From Thauera carbonicopians (lineage in GTDB: Bacteria; Pseudomonadota; Gammaproteobacteria; Burkholderiales; Rhodocyclaceae), in assembly GCF_025699485.1 (NCBI RefSeq), contig NZ_JANUXN010000009.1, positions 96,765 through 160,764 on the forward strand: a stretch of 64,000 nucleotides of DNA, read 5' to 3'. The position numbers and the translations under genes are program-made. Shown piece after piece: positions 31,427-41,604 of the stretch. How positions within the stretch are numbered: the stretch's first letter is position 1; each line of letters starts with the position of its first letter. The notes beneath the pieces were generated by a model. That model saw nothing but the letters and a program-made list of their open reading frames with translations, did no database searches and was not told the DNA's origin.

Positions 31427-31479
31427 GCCGTCACCGATGCCGTCTTCGGCCGATTCGGTCCGACGCTGTACATACCGTA

Positions 31480-31610
31480 TCCGTAGTGGCGGCTTCAGCC
31501 GGGGGCGCCTCAGCCGGGGGCGCTTGGCCGCGAAAGCAGCCGTGGAAGCAAAGCGCAGCCCCGTTCGCGGCTAGGCGCTCCGGGTCAGGCCGCTCCTGCA
31601 ATGGCCGGGC
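31480..31610. repeat. REP-like palindromic repeat patch
   Basis: Between pqqE and apaG lie a direct repeat of TCAGCCGGGGGCGC (31495-31508 and 31510-31523) and an imperfect inverted repeat (CGCTTGGCCGCGAA at 31521-31534 against TTCGCGGCTAGGCG at 31564-31577). The phrase style (GCGGCTTCAGCC, TTGGCCGCGAAAG, GGCCGCTCCTGCA) is that of dispersed extragenic REP elements in related proteobacteria. It could serve as a transcription barrier for the convergent neighbours. Confidence 0.55.
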
Positions 31611-31619
31611 CGTCGGTAA

Positions 31620-33488
<1,869 letters not shown>

Positions 33489-33497
33489 GCAGCCGCA

Positions 33498-33567
33498 GGA
33501 CAGTGGCCGGCTGTCTGCCGGCCCTGTCCTGGCAATGAAAACGAACGCCACCCGAGGGTGGCGTTTT
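33498..33567 (+). terminator. Tandem hairpins after purB
   Basis: Two hairpins follow purB: a bulged GGACAG-GGCCGGC stem at 33498-33529, and AACGCCACCC against GGGTGGCGTT (33544-33565) running into TTTTG. The second has the form of an intrinsic terminator. It lies 23 bases before the next gene. Confidence 0.7.
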
Positions 33568-33589
33568 GCCTTGATCGAGGAGCAAGTAC

Positions 33590-33907
33590 ATGGCTTTTGC
33601 CGACAACCTGAAAGCGATGCCCGGCGTGTCGCATCTTTCCGCCCTGAACCTGATCGACGCTGCCGACAGCACGGTCGCCACCATCGAGAACAAGCCGGGC
33701 CAGGCGGGCTCGCTGGTGGTCTATAACCACCTCGCCCAGCTCTACGGTGCCATCACCCCCGAAGCGGCGAAGAAGGGCCTGGAGCTCTACGCCGAGCACA
33801 CCGAGGACGCCCGTACCAGCCCCGGCAAGCATCCCAACATCGACCGCCTGATCGGGCTGATGGAGCGGGGCGAGACCCTGCGCGTGAAGCAGGTGTTCGC
33901 CGTCTGA
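33590..33907 (+). CDS. Small conserved protein, possibly DUF2322
   Basis: A 105-residue soluble protein beginning MAFADNLKAMPGVSHLSALN. It has alternating short strands and helices (IDAADSTVATIENKPGQAGS, LAQLYGAITPEAAKKGLELY) and ends in a helix plus a short strand. It resembles DUF2322 proteins as I remember them, but this was not checked. GAGG lies upstream of the ATG at a good distance, and a purB terminator intervenes, so it probably has its own promoter. Confidence 0.65.
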   Translation: MAFADNLKAMPGVSHLSALNLIDAADSTVATIENKPGQAGSLVVYNHLAQLYGAITPEAAKKGLELYAEHTEDARTSPGKHPNIDRLIGLMERGETLRVKQVFAV

Positions 33908-33942
33908 TCGCCTGTGGCCCTCGCCTGTGGGCGAGGGCATGT

Positions 33943-34710
33943 TCAGGCTTTTCGGGCGAGGAAGAAGGCGGTGTCCACAGTGAAGCTGCCGTCTTCCTCG
34001 ATCTCGAAATATTCCTTCACGGCAGGCGCAGCCTGTTCCTGCAGCGAGCGGATCGCGGCGACATGCGGTGCCGGCGTGTTCATGCGCGCGATCCAGGTGG
34101 GAAAGGCGAGGCGCAGGCGGAAGGTCCTGCATTCCTCGATGGTGAAGCCCGCGCGCGCCAATGCCGCCAGCCATTCGGCGGCCGAGGCGTTGCGCACGTG
34201 GGAAGGGTCGCGCAGCAGTTCGAGGCTTTGCAGCCAGGTGTCGAGCAGGAAGCTGCCGGGCGATATCACGTCCATGAAGACGGCCGTGCCGCCGGGCTCG
34301 AGGACGCGCTGCATTTCGGCCAGCCCGCCGTCGAAGTCATGCCAGTGGTGGGCGCTGAAGCGCGTCGCCACGAGGTCGAATGCAGCGTCGTCGAAGGGGA
34401 GCGCATCGGCGCTGGCCTGGCGGGTTTCCAGGTTGCCGAATCCGCGTGCGCGGGCTTCCTCGCGCACCGCGCCGAGCATCGCTTCTGACAGGTCGCAGGC
34501 GACGACCTTGCCGACCAGCGGCGCAAGCCGGTACGACACATGCCCGCCGCCACAGCCGAGATCGAGCGCGAGTCCATCCGGCCGGCTGCCGACCACGGCG
34601 GCGAGCCGTTCGAGATCTTCGCCTGCAGCATGCACGGCGCTCTGCACGTAGGCGGCTGCCCGGGGTTCGTATTGCTTGAGGACGACGGAGTTGTGGCTGG
34701 CGGTATCCAT
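33943..34710 (-). CDS. Class I SAM-dependent methyltransferase
   Basis: A 255-residue methyltransferase of the UbiE/BioC-like fold. Motif I is LALDLGCGGGHVSYRLA near residue 50, motif II CDLSEAML, post-II SADALPFDDAAFDLVATR and motif III LEPGGTAVFMD. Its substrate cannot be read from the sequence. It is divergent from an HTH regulator gene only 86 bases away, which may control it. Confidence 0.85.
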   Translation of the reverse strand: MDTASHNSVVLKQYEPRAAAYVQSAVHAAGEDLERLAAVVGSRPDGLALDLGCGGGHVSYRLAPLVGKVVACDLSEAMLGAVREEARARGFGNLETRQASADALPFDDAAFDLVATRFSAHHWHDFDGGLAEMQRVLEPGGTAVFMDVISPGSFLLDTWLQSLELLRDPSHVRNASAAEWLAALARAGFTIEECRTFRLRLAFPTWIARMNTPAPHVAAIRSLQEQAAPAVKEYFEIEEDGSFTVDTAFFLARKA

Positions 34711-34754
34711 GTTCGGCTCCAGGGGATGGGAAACGCAGTCTCACGCAGGCTTGC

Positions 34755-34790
34755 TACGGGTACAAGGAGCCTGGTTATCCTGGTATAAAT
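34755..34790 (+). promoter_or_regulatory. Possible promoter/operator of the HTH regulator
   Basis: A TATAAA box (near 34783-34788) lies just before the ATG at 34797, preceded by a near-direct repeat CCTGGTTAT/CCTGGTATA. The layout between two divergent genes suggests a shared operator, but the -35 is unclear. Confidence 0.3.
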
Positions 34791-34796
34791 CCAGCC

Positions 34797-35579
34797 ATGA
34801 TCGAATCGGACTCGCGCCGCCTGCGCGGTGCCTTCATTCGCGCCCACCGCGAGCGCCTGCCGTCGCCGAAAACCGGCGGACGGCGGCGCACGCCGGGCCT
34901 GCGGCGGGAGGAACTGGCGGAAGCCGCCGGCCTGGGCGTGACCTGGATCACCTGGCTGGAGCAGGGCAGGCAGGTCAGTGCCTCGGTGCCGGCGCTGTGC
35001 CGCCTGGCCGAGGCACTGGCGTTGACGCCGGCCGAACGGGCCTCGCTGTTCGACCTGGCCGGCAAGCGCGATCCGGTGCGAAGCCGGGAAGAGGCCGAGG
35101 AACTGCCGGCCGAGTTGCTGGCGATGCCTTCCCGGTTCTCGGCGCCCGCCTATCTGCTCGACGGCAGCTTCACTGCGATCGCCTGGAACGAACCTGCGGC
35201 CGAGCTGTTCGTCGGCTGGCTGGATGAAGGTGCGTCGTCGCGCAACCTGCTCGAATACGTGCTGCTGGCGGATGCGGCGCGAGGCTTGCTGGTCGACCGG
35301 GCCGAGCGCGTCCGCCGCCTGGTCGCCGAATTCCGCGCCGATTTCAATCGGCGTCCGACGGATGCACGCATGCAGGCACTGGTCGAGCGGCTGTCCGGGC
35401 TCAGTACCGAGTTCGCGCACTGGTGGCAATGCCAGGACGTGCTCAACCGCGAAGGCGGGGAGCGGCTGTTCTCGCATCCGGTGCGGGGGAAACTGAAGTT
35501 CTTCCAGGCGAGCTTCCTGCTCGCGTCGCATCCGGAGGTGAAGCTGAGCTGCCTGACGCCTTGCCTTGCTCCTGCCTGA
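34797..35579 (+). CDS. HTH transcriptional regulator with MmyB-like ligand domain
   Basis: A 260-residue regulator. The N-terminal 85 residues form an XRE-type HTH (RRTPGLRREELAEAAGLGVTWITWLEQGR) of the kind followed by a PAS-like MmyB ligand-binding domain (YLLDGSFTAIAWNEPAAELF... FSHPVRGKLKFFQASF). MmyB-family members commonly regulate a divergent neighbour, here the methyltransferase at 33943-34710. Effector unknown. Confidence 0.85.
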   Translation: MIESDSRRLRGAFIRAHRERLPSPKTGGRRRTPGLRREELAEAAGLGVTWITWLEQGRQVSASVPALCRLAEALALTPAERASLFDLAGKRDPVRSREEAEELPAELLAMPSRFSAPAYLLDGSFTAIAWNEPAAELFVGWLDEGASSRNLLEYVLLADAARGLLVDRAERVRRLVAEFRADFNRRPTDARMQALVERLSGLSTEFAHWWQCQDVLNREGGERLFSHPVRGKLKFFQASFLLASHPEVKLSCLTPCLAPA

Positions 35580-35713
35580 AGAAGCGCCGAAGCCGCGCCG
35601 CATCGGCGGCGCCGGCCGTGCCTGAGCCAGGCGTAAGGAAAGGGCTGCGGGAGGCCCGAAGGTTCGGAGCCGAAAGCACGGCCGCTTCAGCAAGGCGTGC
35701 TGTGCAGCGCACT

Positions 35714-35746
35714 CGAAAGTATCTCCATGCGGTACTTTCGATGGAG
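35714..35746. promoter_or_regulatory. Inverted repeat upstream of the second HTH gene
   Basis: CGAAAGTA (35714-35721) and its exact complement TACTTTCG (35733-35740) are separated by 11 bases, and a CTCCAT/ATGGAG pair interleaves with them. Located about 70-100 bases before the ATG at 35814, this is a candidate operator for autoregulation. Confidence 0.4.
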
Positions 35747-35813
35747 CTAAAGATGGAAGGTGTGTTCAGGGCTACGCTGCGAACCCTGTCATCGCTTCCC
35801 GAATTTCTACGCC

Positions 35814-36590
35814 ATGAGCACTTCCGCCGATCTCGTCGCCGCGCTGAAAGCCGAACTGCGCGAGGCCCGCATCACCTATGCCGAGCTGGCCGAGCGCATC
35901 GGCCTGGCCGAATCCAGTATCAAGCGCATGTTCGCCCAGGGCGGCGACATGCCCTTGTCGCGCGTCGATGAGATCTGCCGTGTGCTGCGGCTGGACTTCG
36001 CCGATCTCGCCCGCCGCGTGGCGGAGCGCCAGCCGCTGCTTGCCGAACTGACGCTGGAACAGGAACAGGCGGTGGTGGCGGATCGGCGCCTGCTGCTGGT
36101 GGCGACCTGCTGCATGAGCCAGTGGAGCGCCGAGCAGATCGTCGCCACCTACCGCATCGACGCGGCCGAATGCACTGCCCATCTGCTGCGGCTGGACCGC
36201 CTCGGCATCATCGAGCTGCGGCCGCTCAACCACTACCGCCTGCGCGTGGCGAAAGGCTTTCGCTGGCGTCCGCACGGCCCGGTGATGAGTTATTTCCGCA
36301 GCGAAGTGCTGGACGAGTACTTTGCCGGCGGCTTCGACGGCGAAGCCGAGATGCTGAGCGTGGTCCACGGCCAGCTCGGCGTCAGCGTGGCCGAAGGCTT
36401 CCGCGAACGGCTGATGCGCATCGGCGAGGATTTTTCCCGCCAGCACGTTGCCGACCAGAAGCTGCCGCCCGCCCGGCGGCGCCCCTACACCCTGATGATC
36501 GCGATGCGCTCCTGGACGATGTCGGCATTCCGCGATCTCAAGCGCGACGACGTCGCCCGGACGGCCGCATCACCACCAGCGGCGGCCTGA
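35814..36590 (+). CDS. XRE-like HTH regulator, uncharacterised C-terminal domain
   Basis: A 258-residue protein. Residues 1-70 are an XRE-type HTH (LREARITYAELAERIGLAESSIKRM, VDEICRVLRLDFADLAR). Residues about 80-160 look like a second winged-helix-like part (MSQWSAEQIVATYRIDAAECTAHLLRLDRLGIIEL). The C-terminal part ends with a basic segment. The start at 35814 avoids an unlikely Cys-rich extension. It precedes the amidohydrolase gene by 73 bases. Confidence 0.7.
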   Translation: MSTSADLVAALKAELREARITYAELAERIGLAESSIKRMFAQGGDMPLSRVDEICRVLRLDFADLARRVAERQPLLAELTLEQEQAVVADRRLLLVATCCMSQWSAEQIVATYRIDAAECTAHLLRLDRLGIIELRPLNHYRLRVAKGFRWRPHGPVMSYFRSEVLDEYFAGGFDGEAEMLSVVHGQLGVSVAEGFRERLMRIGEDFSRQHVADQKLPPARRRPYTLMIAMRSWTMSAFRDLKRDDVARTAASPPAAA

Positions 36591-36595
36591 CGCCT

Positions 36596-36664
36596 ATGCT
36601 GCCGCTGGTGGGCACCGGCAAGATCGACTACGTATCCCTGAAGCAACAGGCGGAGGCCGTGTGA
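36596..36664 (+). pseudogene. Remnant of an acyl-ACP synthetase (Aas) C-terminus
   Basis: A 22-codon frame ending at TGA 36662-36664 reads MLPLVGTGKIDYVSLKQQAE then AV. It closely follows the C-terminal motif of the acyl-ACP synthetase domain of Aas (E. coli has PLLGSGKPDFVTLK). The rest of that adenylating domain is absent. The MFS-PlsC fusion 1.3 kb downstream is exactly what remains of a three-domain Aas without this part, so a rearrangement seems likely. Confidence 0.45.
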
Positions 36665-37932
36665 TGAAACCTGCTTCGAACATTGCTTCACCCGCACGCC
36701 GACGCTGGCTGCGCGCAGGACTGGCCGCCGGCGTGCTGGCAGCGGGCGGCGGCGTGGCTGCCAGGCTGGCCCAGTCCCGGCTGCTGAATCCCTGCCTTGC
36801 GGCATTGCCGCCGGAATGGGCCGAGCATCCGCTGGTGGCGGCTGCGTGGCAAGGGCTGGATCCGGCACAGGTGTGGGACTGCCATGTGCATCTGGCCGGC
36901 ACCGGCGATGGCGGCCACGGCATCGAGATGTCGCCGGACATGCTGAGCCCGCTGAATCCGCTGCAATACCTGCAGCGCCTGTTCTACCTCAATGCCGGCT
37001 GCGTGCATCAGGCGCCGGGCCGGGTGGACGACAGCTATGTCGAGCGCCTGCTGAACCTGAGCGACGGCATGGCGCCCGGCTACAAGAGCATGCTGTTCGC
37101 CTTCGACCGCGCCCATGCGGCCGACGGTACGCCGATGCCCGAGCGCAGCGCGCTGTACGTGCCGGACGCCTATGCCCGCAAGCTGGCGCAGGCGATGCCG
37201 GAGCGTTTCGAATGGGTGTGCTCGGTGCATCCCTACCGCGCCGATGCCGAGGACGCCTTGCAGCAGGCGGCGGAGCAGGGCGCCCGCGCAGTTAAATGGC
37301 TGCCGCCGGCGATGGGCATCGACCCTGCCGATCCGGCCTGCGACCGTGTCTACCGGACGCTGGCACGGCTGGGGCTGCCACTGATCACCCACGTGGGCGA
37401 GGAAAAGGCGGTGCATGGCGTCGGCCGGCCGGAATGGGGCAATCCGCTGCGCCTGCGCCGCGCGCTGGACCTGGGGGTGCGGGTGGTGATGGCGCATTGC
37501 GCGACGGTGGGCGAGGATGTCGATCTGGACCGGGGCGACAATGGCCCGCGTGTGCCGAGCTTTGCATTGTTCGAGCGTTTGATGGCGGAACCGGCCTGGC
37601 GGAGCCTGCTGTTCGGCGACATCTCCGCCGTCGTGCTGCGTAATCGTGAGCCTGAACGCCTGCGTGTGCTGATCGAGCGCGAGGACTGGCATCCGCGCCT
37701 GCTGTACGGCACCGACTACCCACTACCCGGCATCCTGCCGCTGATCTCGCCCGCCGCGCTGGCGCGCGAGGACATGCTGGACGAGGACGCCGTACCCTTG
37801 CTCGAAACGATTCGCGAGCACAATCCGCTGCTGTTCAGTTTCGTGCTGAAGCGCCTGCTGCACAGCAAGGGCAGCCGTTTTTCGGCAGCAGTGTTCGAAA
37901 CCCGCCGTTTCTTCGACCGGAATCCTGTATGA
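36664..37932 (+). CDS. Exported amidohydrolase-family protein
   Basis: A 422-residue protein of the amidohydrolase-2 superfamily (TIM barrel). The N-terminus has ARRRWLRAGLAAGVLAAGGGVAARLA, a twin-arginine-like signal or membrane anchor. Metal-site motifs appear as DCHVHLAG near residue 75, ITHVGEEKAVHG, AHCATVG and LYGTDYPLPG. The substrate is unknown. The stop overlaps the start of the MFS-PlsC gene (ATGA), so the two are co-translated and may act in the same envelope process. Confidence 0.7.
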   Translation: MKPASNIASPARRRWLRAGLAAGVLAAGGGVAARLAQSRLLNPCLAALPPEWAEHPLVAAAWQGLDPAQVWDCHVHLAGTGDGGHGIEMSPDMLSPLNPLQYLQRLFYLNAGCVHQAPGRVDDSYVERLLNLSDGMAPGYKSMLFAFDRAHAADGTPMPERSALYVPDAYARKLAQAMPERFEWVCSVHPYRADAEDALQQAAEQGARAVKWLPPAMGIDPADPACDRVYRTLARLGLPLITHVGEEKAVHGVGRPEWGNPLRLRRALDLGVRVVMAHCATVGEDVDLDRGDNGPRVPSFALFERLMAEPAWRSLLFGDISAVVLRNREPERLRVLIEREDWHPRLLYGTDYPLPGILPLISPAALAREDMLDEDAVPLLETIREHNPLLFSFVLKRLLHSKGSRFSAAVFETRRFFDRNPV

Positions 37933-39884
37933 GCAGCCAGTTCAAGCTGATGGAGCAGCGCCGCTTCCTGCCTTTCTTCCTGACCCAGTTCCTCGGCGCC
38001 TTCAACGACAATTTCTACAAGAATGCGCTGGTGGTGCTGATCACTTTCCAGGCCGCCCGGCTCACCGAACTGTCGCCCGGCGTGCTGGTGAATCTGGCGG
38101 CGGGGCTGTTCATCCTGCCTTTCCTGCTGTTTTCCGCGATTGCCGGGCAGTTTGCCGACAAGTTCGAGAAGAGCCGGCTGATCCGCTGGACCAAGCTGCT
38201 GGAAATCGGCCTGATGCTGCTCGCCGCGCTCGGCTTCGCGCTGATGTCGCTGCCGCTGCTGCTGGCGACGCTGTTCCTGATGGGCACGCAGTCGGCGATC
38301 TTCGGTCCGGTGAAGTACGCGATCCTGCCGCAGATGCTGGACGAAACCGAACTGGTCGGCGGCAATGCGCTGGTGGAATCGGGCACTTTCCTGGCGATCC
38401 TGCTCGGTACCATCGTCGGCGGCCTGCTGATCGAGGCGCCGAACGGCGTGGCCTGGGTGTCGGCCGGCACGCTGGCGGTGGCGGTGCTGGGCTACCTCAG
38501 CAGCCGCGCGATTCCGCCTGCGGCAGCGGTCGATCCGCAGATGAAGATAGCCTGGAGCCCGGTCCGCCAGACCTGGCAGATGATCCGCTTCGCCGCCGAC
38601 GAGCGCACGGTGTTCCTGTCCATCCTCGGCATCTCGTGGTTCTGGTTCTACGGCGCGATGTTCCTGTCGCAGTTTCCCGGTTTCGCCGCCACCGTGCTGG
38701 GCGGCGACGAAAAGGCGGTCACCCTGTTGCTGGCGGTGTTCTCGCTCGGCATCGCGCTCGGCTCGCTGCTGTGCGAGCGGCTGTCGGGCAAGCAGGTCGA
38801 GATCGGCCTGGTGCCTTTCGGTTCGATCGGCCTGACCCTGTTCGGCCTGGATCTGTGGTGGGCGAGCGCGGGGCTGGAAGCAGCTGGGTTCGGTGCGGCC
38901 GGCCTAGGTGCGGCCGGCCTGGGCGCGGCTGGCTCGGGCGCGGCGGGACTGGAAGCTGGCGCGGCGATGCGCCCGCTCGCCGAACTGCTGGCCGAGCCGG
39001 TGGTGTGGCGCATCCTGTTCGATCTGGTGATGCTGTCGCTGTGCGGCGGCTTCTACATCGTGCCGCTGTACGCGCTGGTGCAGAGCCGCTCCGCGCCCTC
39101 GCACCGTTCGCGCATCATCGCCGCCAACAACATTCTCAATGCGCTGTTCATGGTCGCGGCGGCCGGTCTGGGCGCAGGGCTGCTGGTGGCCGGCGCCAGC
39201 GTGCCGCAGCTGTTCCTGGCGACGGCGCTGCTCAATGCCGCGGTGGCGATCTACATCTACACCCTGGTGCCGGAGTTCCTGCTGCGCTTCATCGTCTGGC
39301 TGCTAGTGCATACGGTGTACCGGCTGCGCGTCGAGGGCATCGAGCAGGTGCCGGAAAAGGGCGGCGCGGTCATCGTCGCCAACCACGTCAGCTTCGTCGA
39401 TGCGCTGATCATCATGGCGGGCTGCCGGCGGCCGATCCGCTTCGTCATGGATCACCGCATCTTCCGTTTACCGATCCTGTCCTTCATCTTCCGCACCAGC
39501 CGCGCGATCCCGATCGCGCCGGCCAGTGAAGACCGGGCAATGATGGAGCGCGCCTTCGACGAAGTGGCGCGGGCGCTGGAAGCCGGTGAACTGGTGGGCC
39601 TGTTTCCGGAAGGGAAGATCAGCGGCGACGGTGAGATGTCGCCTTTCCGCCCCGGCATCGCGCGCATCGTCGCCCGCACGCCGGTGCCGGTGGTGCCGAT
39701 GGCCTTGCGCGGGCTGTGGGGCAGCTTCTTCAGCCGCAAGGGCGGCGCGGCGATGACGCGGCCTTTCCGCCGCGGTGCCTTCAGCCGCATCGAGCTGGTG
39801 GCGGATGCGCCGATCGAAGCCGCCGAGGTTTCGCCCGAAGCCTTGTACCAGCGGGTGGCGGCCTTGCGCGGCGATCGGGCTTGA
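37929..39884 (+). CDS. MFS transporter-PlsC acyltransferase fusion (LplT-Aas type)
   Basis: A 651-residue fusion. Residues 1-430 form an MFS flippase of the LplT type (FLTQFLGAFNDNFYKNALVV at the N-terminus). Residues about 450-650 are a PlsC acyltransferase with NHVSFVDAL (the HX4D motif as NHVSFVD) and the acceptor motif LFPEGKISGDGEMSPF. In complete Aas/LplT systems an acyl-ACP synthetase domain follows; here the protein stops after PlsC. It probably imports lysophospholipid and reacylates it. A Gly-Ala repeat (GAAGLGAAGLGAAGSGAAGL, near residues 320-340) sits in a loop of the transporter part. Confidence 0.8.
   Translation: MSSQFKLMEQRRFLPFFLTQFLGAFNDNFYKNALVVLITFQAARLTELSPGVLVNLAAGLFILPFLLFSAIAGQFADKFEKSRLIRWTKLLEIGLMLLAALGFALMSLPLLLATLFLMGTQSAIFGPVKYAILPQMLDETELVGGNALVESGTFLAILLGTIVGGLLIEAPNGVAWVSAGTLAVAVLGYLSSRAIPPAAAVDPQMKIAWSPVRQTWQMIRFAADERTVFLSILGISWFWFYGAMFLSQFPGFAATVLGGDEKAVTLLLAVFSLGIALGSLLCERLSGKQVEIGLVPFGSIGLTLFGLDLWWASAGLEAAGFGAAGLGAAGLGAAGSGAAGLEAGAAMRPLAELLAEPVVWRILFDLVMLSLCGGFYIVPLYALVQSRSAPSHRSRIIAANNILNALFMVAAAGLGAGLLVAGASVPQLFLATALLNAAVAIYIYTLVPEFLLRFIVWLLVHTVYRLRVEGIEQVPEKGGAVIVANHVSFVDALIIMAGCRRPIRFVMDHRIFRLPILSFIFRTSRAIPIAPASEDRAMMERAFDEVARALEAGELVGLFPEGKISGDGEMSPFRPGIARIVARTPVPVVPMALRGLWGSFFSRKGGAAMTRPFRRGAFSRIELVADAPIEAAEVSPEALYQRVAALRGDRA
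38880..38960. repeat. Short imperfect tandem repeat inside the transporter domain
   Basis: Units of about 15 bases (GGTGCGGCCGGCCTA-like) repeat five times and encode AAGLG/GAAGS steps. The loop they encode is not part of the usual MFS fold and is probably a slippage-prone expansion. Confidence 0.6.
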
Positions 39885-39943
39885 GGTGGCGGGCCGAGTG
39901 AGGGTGCTGATGAACTGGCCGTCGAGCGACGGCGAATGCACCA

Positions 39944-40807
39944 TCAGGGCTCGCCGGCCCGATGCAGCCGCGTCCTGATCTGCTCGAAGACCTGGCGCGT
40001 CAGCGGATTGACCACGTGGCGGCGCACATAGAGGCGATAGACGAGGTCCGGCAGCGGAGGCAGCCCCTCCGCCGGACCCAGCACGCGCAGGCCGCTGTCC
40101 AGCTGCTCCACGCCCCGCGCGCTCACGCCGAGTCCGGCACGCAGCGCGGCGCGGATGCCGATCAGGCTGCTGGAAGTGTAGTGGGTGGTCCAGGACAGGC
40201 CGGCGTTGTCGAGCGCTTCCTGCGCCAGGCGGCGGAAGATGCTCGGGCCGTCGGCCATGATCATCGGGATGGGCCGGGACGGATCGTGCACATAGCCCGC
40301 ACCGCATAGCCATACTGTGGGCGAAGTGCGCAGCACCACGCCTTCGAGCTCGGCGTCGGGGCGGTTGGAGATCGCCATGTCGAGTTCGCCGCGCTTCAGC
40401 GAGTCCATCAGGAAAGGACTGCGGCCGACGTGGATGTCCAGTTGCAGCATCGGGGAGCTGCGAACCACCTCCGACAGCAGGCTGGGCAGCATGGTGTCGG
40501 CGACGTCGTGCGGCGCACCGATGCGAAGCGTGCCCTCCAGCCGTCCCTGCTGCAGCTGGCGTAATGCTTCGTCGTTGATCGCCAGCATGTGGCGGGCATA
40601 GGCCAGCAGCCTTTCGCCGTGTTCGGTCAGCCGCTTCTGGCGCCCGCGCTTCTCGAACAGCGGATGGCCGATGTGTGCCTCCAGCCGCTGCATCTGCTGC
40701 GTGACGGCCGATTGTGTCCTGCCCAGCTGCACCGCCGCCGCGGCGAAACTCTCGTGCTTGACGATTGCCGCCAGGGTACGCAGTTGCTCGAGGTCGAGTG
40801 TGCTCAT
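39944..40807 (-). CDS. LysR-family transcriptional regulator
   Basis: A 287-residue LysR regulator. The N-terminal wHTH is LRTLAAIVKHESFAAAAVQLGRTQSAVTQQMQRLE; the effector domain spans about residues 90-280 (LRIGAPHDVADTMLPSLLSE...). It is divergent from the cysteine-dioxygenase-like gene and is its likely regulator. A palindrome TCATTAATGA at 40808-40817 begins at the base next to its start codon. Confidence 0.9.
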   Translation of the reverse strand: MSTLDLEQLRTLAAIVKHESFAAAAVQLGRTQSAVTQQMQRLEAHIGHPLFEKRGRQKRLTEHGERLLAYARHMLAINDEALRQLQQGRLEGTLRIGAPHDVADTMLPSLLSEVVRSSPMLQLDIHVGRSPFLMDSLKRGELDMAISNRPDAELEGVVLRTSPTVWLCGAGYVHDPSRPIPMIMADGPSIFRRLAQEALDNAGLSWTTHYTSSSLIGIRAALRAGLGVSARGVEQLDSGLRVLGPAEGLPPLPDLVYRLYVRRHVVNPLTRQVFEQIRTRLHRAGEP

Positions 40808-40817
40808 TCATTAATGA
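40808..40817. promoter_or_regulatory. Candidate LysR operator
   Basis: The perfect palindrome TCATTAATGA, within an AT-rich patch in otherwise GC-rich DNA, lies at the start of the LysR gene and 120 bases upstream of the divergent cupin gene. LysR sites usually have the T-N11-A form around such dyads. Confidence 0.4.
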
Positions 40818-40934
40818 TACTGATGTTTTTTGCTCTGGAATGGCGTTGTTCCGACATGGCGCCGCCATTAGAGTGGCGCTGAGGCGTGCCGATCATCCCA
40901 TCCCCGCATCGGTGCCGGAGACAAGGAGATTGCT

Positions 40935-41525
40935 GTGAATACTGTGAGTGAGCAACGCCAGCAGGCCGTCGGTGAGGCCATTGCCCGGATGAAACACGCC
41001 ATCGGCGATACCGGGCCCACGCGCGCGGCCCTCGCCACCGTGCTGGCTTCGCTGGAGGCGATCGCCGCCAGGGCCGAGCTGTGGCAGGCCACCGACTTTC
41101 CCCCGCCCGAGGCCGGCGAACATCAGGCCCGCTATCTCATCGCCGAGGATCCGGACCAGAGCTATGCGCTCTACCTGAACGTGATGCGCCCGGGCAAGAA
41201 GATCGTGCCGCACAACCACACGACCTGGGCCTGTATCGCGGCGGTCGAAGGCACCGAGGTCAATCGTCTTTACGAGCGCATCGACGACGGCTCAGTACCG
41301 GGCGTGGGCAGGCTGCGCGAGACGGCCCGCATCCTGGTGGAGCCCGGCCACGGCGTTGCCTTGATGCCCGACGACATCCATTCGGTGCAGATCGAGGGCG
41401 AGCAGATCATCCGCCACCTGCACATGTACGGCCGCGCGCTGGAGACCCTGGATCAACGTACCGCCTACGACCTGGAGCAGGGGACTTGTCAGACCATGGG
41501 CATCGGCGTGCAGACCCGCCGCTGA
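40935..41525 (+). CDS. Cysteine dioxygenase-like cupin protein
   Basis: A 196-residue cupin of the cysteine/thiol dioxygenase family. The iron-binding residues are visible in [19 protein letters not shown] (two His and the Glu-like region) and in [16 protein letters not shown] (third His), near residues 92 and 148. Such enzymes oxidise cysteine or 3-mercaptopropionate to the sulfinate. The neighbouring four-rhodanese gene starts 79 bases downstream and suggests a joint sulfur pathway; exact substrate cannot be read. Confidence 0.8.
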   Translation: MNTVSEQRQQAVGEAIARMKHAIGDTGPTRAALATVLASLEAIAARAELWQATDFPPPEAGEHQARYLIAEDPDQSYALYLNVMRPGKKIVPHNHTTWACIAAVEGTEVNRLYERIDDGSVPGVGRLRETARILVEPGHGVALMPDDIHSVQIEGEQIIRHLHMYGRALETLDQRTAYDLEQGTCQTMGIGVQTRR

Positions 41526-41604
41526 CCACGCTGCGCCGCAGGCTTCTCCGTTCTCTTCCGTGATTCGGCGGCCACGCTGCCGGGCACTGCCGACCCCGCC
41601 TTTC

